Origin: Flavobacterium hydrophilum
Lineage (GTDB): Bacteria; Bacteroidota; Bacteroidia; Flavobacteriales; Flavobacteriaceae
Assembly (NCBI RefSeq): GCF_003202405.1
Contig: NZ_QJHL01000008.1
Location: 1 to 64,000 of the forward strand
Reading direction: 5' to 3'
DNA length: 64,000 nucleotides
A program made the position numbers and the translations under genes. Position 1 is the first letter of the stretch. Each line of letters opens with the position of its first letter. Of this stretch, positions 61,171 to 64,000 are shown piece after piece. A model generated the notes under the pieces. It saw only the letters and a list, made by a program, of their open reading frames with translations, did not search any database and was not told the origin of the DNA.

Positions 61171-63474
61171 TTAAAATTTATAAGTTACGGTAAGCGTAGC
61201 GTTTCTTGGAGCTCCGGGAAATAATCGAAGGTAGTTTTGCGCGCCAAACCAATATGTTCTATTAAAAACATTGCCCACGTTCATCGCAATTTGCATGTTG
61301 CTTTTAGTGGGTTTGTAATAAACCGCAGCGTCAAAAATGGTAAAATCCGGAATTGTAAAATCTCTGGTAAACCATGGAATTTTGCTGCTTTGGTACTGCA
61401 TTCCGGCACCAATCCCAAAGTTATCCAGAGCAGAATCAGAATTGAAGTTGTAGCGTGTCCATAAGTTTGCACTGTTTTTAGGTGTGTTTTGTTTTCTGGC
61501 ACCAATTAATGAAGCATTGCGATCATTGGTAATTTCAGCATCAATATAACTGTAAGAAGCATTAATTTGCCAGTCCGGAATTATATAACCAGCCAAATCG
61601 CATTCAAAACCACGGCTTCTTTCAGCACCTCTTGTTACCAGTAAATCAGGATTTACGGGATCATTGGCATTCATCAAAATATTACGCTGGTTTATTTCGT
61701 AAATGGCAGCATTAAAACTCATTGAGTTATTGAGAAAAGTAGCTTTAATTCCCACTTCTTTCAAATTACTTTCCAACGGTTCAAACTGGCTTCCGGCAGG
61801 TAAACTTCCGGTTTGCGGCATCAAAGTTACCGTGTTCGATTGTGGCTGATAGCCCTCTAGATAAGTTGTATAAAGATTAATTGAATTGTTTACGGCATAC
61901 GTTACCCCAACTCTTGGCAGTAAAGCTGATTTTTTTACAGTAAGTTCGTTGTTGGCTTTATAATTCGTAATATCCTTGAACCATTCGTTTCTTAAACCCA
62001 ATAAAAAGGTAAATTTAGCCCACAGAATCTGATCCTGAATATAAATTGCATTCGTAGTGGTCAATGCAGAGGGTAAAGCTGTTCTAACATTCAAAGTATA
62101 ATCTTCCGGACTTGTAACGGTATATTTTGGATTGTTCAAATTGAAATAAGTTACATTTGGTTTCGGCATAACAACTCCGTCGATAGTGATTGTTTGATAA
62201 TTTGCAGCATTTGCCAAAACGAAAGAACCTGCAACAGTTCCGTCATTTAAGAGATAACCTCTGGCTGCATTTTGACCGCCGCCTATGTTTTTGTTCCAGC
62301 TGCTTAAATCGTATCCTGCCAATAATTTATGGGTCAGTTTTCCGGTTTTTAGATCGAAATTTAAGTAAGCGCTCAAATTGTCGATATCCCAGTTTTGCTG
62401 ACGCTGTACAAACTGCATCATCGCCAGGTTTGTAACCGGCTGATTATCCATGTCAACCGCAAAGACATTAGTGGTTCTGTGTTCCTGAAGATCTTCTGTC
62501 CAGGTTTGTTTCATGTACGAAGCATTAAAACTAATTTTAGAATTGAATTTATGCGCAAAATTCGTCATCAGAATCATTTCTTTTGACCTGAAAAAATCGC
62601 TCGGAGCACCCAGATTCAAACTTATTGGGGTTTTGTTCAAATCTGTCACTCCGGCAACGGCACCAAAAATGGGCTGTCCTCTGTCAAGAATTCCTTTCAT
62701 ATCGCTCAGAATCAATTCAGTATTGATAGCCGTTTTTTCATTCGGAATATAACTGAAAGATGGCGAGATCAGGAAGGATTTATTATTAACCAGATCACGG
62801 AACGATTTGGCTTCCTGGTAAGCACCGTTTACACGGTACAATAATGTTTTGGATTCGTTGACAGGTCCGGTAAAATCTAAAGTTCCTCTCAAAGTGCTGA
62901 AACTTCCAACACTCATACTGACCTCCTTGTGTTCTGTTGCTAAAGGTTTTTTAGTCACCAGATTGATGCTTCCACCAGGATCTACTGAGGAAAATGTAGC
63001 GCTCGAAGGACCTTTTATGACCTCGACACGTTCAATATTGGTAGTCAGAGGTTGTAAAAAATAATACTGACGGGTTCGCATTCCGTTGATAATTTGCCCT
63101 TCCTCATTTTGACTGATTCCACGAATCGTATATTGGTTATAGTAACTCGCCGGAATAACACCGCTTGTCATTTTTACGGCATCGGCCAGATAAAAAGCGG
63201 CTTTATCGGCAATTAATTCTTTGGTTACAGTCGAAATAGATTGTGGAATATCTTTGTTTAATGCTGCCGTTTTTGTCGCTGCAAAAGAATAGTCGCTGTA
63301 ATATTTTTTGGTTGAACGGCCAATGATTTCAACGGTTTGGAGTTCATTTCGCTTCGCTTCCATTTCAATAGAATCTTTTGCGATGCTGTCCCTTATTTTT
63401 TCATTAATGGTTTGGGATCGTATGGATTGTATGCCTGTTAGAAATAATAAGGCAAATAAAAAGAGATGTTTCAT
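61171..63474 (-). CDS. TonB-dependent siderophore-type receptor
   Basis: A 767-residue outer-membrane receptor with signal peptide MKHLFLFALLFLTGIQSIRSQ. The plug domain shows DIPQSISTVTKELIADKAA and VEVIKGPSSATFSSVDPGGSINLVTKKP, the TonB-dependent siderophore signature, then a 22-stranded barrel ending in the terminal aromatic (TLTVTYKF). A TonB box candidate is in ELQTVEIIGRS after the signal. There is no carboxypeptidase-like N-terminal extension, so it is of the siderophore rather than SusC type. Its siting between an ABC ATPase and its permeases is unusual, and suggests a coupled trans-envelope route for a metallophore or peptide. Confidence 0.93.
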   Translation of the reverse strand: MKHLFLFALLFLTGIQSIRSQTINEKIRDSIAKDSIEMEAKRNELQTVEIIGRSTKKYYSDYSFAATKTAALNKDIPQSISTVTKELIADKAAFYLADAVKMTSGVIPASYYNQYTIRGISQNEEGQIINGMRTRQYYFLQPLTTNIERVEVIKGPSSATFSSVDPGGSINLVTKKPLATEHKEVSMSVGSFSTLRGTLDFTGPVNESKTLLYRVNGAYQEAKSFRDLVNNKSFLISPSFSYIPNEKTAINTELILSDMKGILDRGQPIFGAVAGVTDLNKTPISLNLGAPSDFFRSKEMILMTNFAHKFNSKISFNASYMKQTWTEDLQEHRTTNVFAVDMDNQPVTNLAMMQFVQRQQNWDIDNLSAYLNFDLKTGKLTHKLLAGYDLSSWNKNIGGGQNAARGYLLNDGTVAGSFVLANAANYQTITIDGVVMPKPNVTYFNLNNPKYTVTSPEDYTLNVRTALPSALTTTNAIYIQDQILWAKFTFLLGLRNEWFKDITNYKANNELTVKKSALLPRVGVTYAVNNSINLYTTYLEGYQPQSNTVTLMPQTGSLPAGSQFEPLESNLKEVGIKATFLNNSMSFNAAIYEINQRNILMNANDPVNPDLLVTRGAERSRGFECDLAGYIIPDWQINASYSYIDAEITNDRNASLIGARKQNTPKNSANLWTRYNFNSDSALDNFGIGAGMQYQSSKIPWFTRDFTIPDFTIFDAAVYYKPTKSNMQIAMNVGNVFNRTYWFGAQNYLRLFPGAPRNATLTVTYKF

Positions 63475-63502
63475 TTTGGTTGATGGAAATCCTAATTTCC
63501 TT

Positions 63503-64000
63503 TTAAACAGTTTGTAAATACAGATTTTCTAATTCATTGGCAGAGATTTTTTCGGCTTCGATAACGGTTACCAGATTTCCCTGTTTCATAATGCCAATGT
63601 GTGTTGCGACTTCCCTTGCTCTGAAAATATCGTGTGTTGCCATTAAAATAGCTGTTCCGTCTGCCGAAAGTTCTTTTAAAATCTGTGAAAACTCATTTGA
63701 AGCTTTAGGATCCAGACCACTTGTAGGCTCGTCCAGTAAGAGTACTTTTGCTTTTTTAGCAATGGCAATGGCGATGCCTACTTTTTGGCGCATTCCTTTT
63801 GAGTAACCACCCAGATTTTGATCGTGGGCTGTAATCTGTAAACCCGCTTTGGTTAAAAAATAAGTCAGTTCTCCGTTTGAATATTTGAATCCGGCAAGGG
63901 AAGAGAAGAATTTCAGGTTTTCCAGACCTGTTAGATTTGGATATAACATGACTGTTTCCGGAATGTATGCCACATCTTTTTTAGTTGTATCAGCATCGGT
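63503..64000 (-). CDS. ABC transporter ATP-binding protein, partial
   Basis: C-terminal two thirds of an ABC ATPase running off the window end. The reading frame is open to base 64000, continuing upstream of YIPETVMLYPNLTGLENL. Visible motifs: Q-loop region, signature YSKGMRQKVGIAIAIAKKAKVLLLDEPTSGLDP (Walker B/D-loop included) and the switch His in MATHDIFRA. It is the cognate ATPase for the two permeases; 28 bases separate it from the receptor gene. Confidence 0.94.
   Translation of the reverse strand, partial: TDADTTKKDVAYIPETVMLYPNLTGLENLKFFSSLAGFKYSNGELTYFLTKAGLQITAHDQNLGGYSKGMRQKVGIAIAIAKKAKVLLLDEPTSGLDPKASNEFSQILKELSADGTAILMATHDIFRAREVATHIGIMKQGNLVTVIEAEKISANELENLYLQTV

Overview
The window is a low-GC Bacteroidetes chromosome segment, almost certainly Flavobacterium or a close relative. 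Evidence: a complete gldK-gldL-gldM-gldN gliding/type IX secretion core, Bacteroidetes-type promoter boxes (TTTG / TAnnTTTG), a tRNA with no encoded CCA, families such as DUF4494, DUF983 and the two-domain SecG/LptE/TPR neighbourhood, and intergenic hairpin repeats of the kind I recall from Flavobacterium genomes.

Layout. 1-4.2 kb: a tRNA-Leu(UAA), then a decayed stretch with the remains of a GH106-type alpha-L-rhamnosidase, a dispersed hairpin repeat, a frameshifted small gene, two ordinary small genes and a likely 31-residue membrane peptide. 4.2-11 kb: minus-strand genes, including a tightly packed three-gene operon (multi-spanning membrane protein, SH3-subtilisin without a signal peptide, exported protein with a beta-barrel-like end) that I cannot match to a described system. 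11-17.5 kb: a LytS/LytTR two-component pair with a striking 20-bp-period direct repeat in its upstream region, a SulP transporter, an AraC regulator with a short-chain dehydrogenase, and an HxlR regulator divergent from a DoxX gene with a clear palindromic operator.

18-36.6 kb is mainly core genome: groEL/groES, secG, a TPR protein with a 93-bp in-frame tandem repeat, lptE, a sigma-54 activator, a GxxExxY gene, miaB, topA, an arginase-fold protein whose metal site looks ruined, gldKLMN, an FAD oxidoreductase and a DUF983 protein. gldO is not next to gldN.

36.9-51.1 kb is one long co-directional tellurite-resistance-like (Ter) stress locus of 18 genes: five TerD paralogues (two of them a duplicated short/long pair), TelA, a HAD protein, a phosphoribosyltransferase-like protein, three TerY-type vWA proteins, a PP2C phosphatase, a protein kinase with a zinc ribbon, four uncharacterised proteins and TerC. 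The likely logic is metal- or calcium-linked sensing at the membrane (TerC, TerD, vWA), phospho-signalling (kinase/PP2C) and a nucleotide-like metabolite arm (HAD/PRTase).

51.3-58.3 kb holds an ABC-F ATPase, an APP1-type phosphatase, a diacylglycerol-kinase-family protein with an unavoidable TTG start, an acyltransferase-like protein, DUF1761, a leucine-rich-repeat protein and an orphan. 58.4-64 kb is a minus-strand operon combining an ABC ATPase (running off the window), a TonB-dependent siderophore-type receptor and two DUF3526-type ABC-2 permeases.
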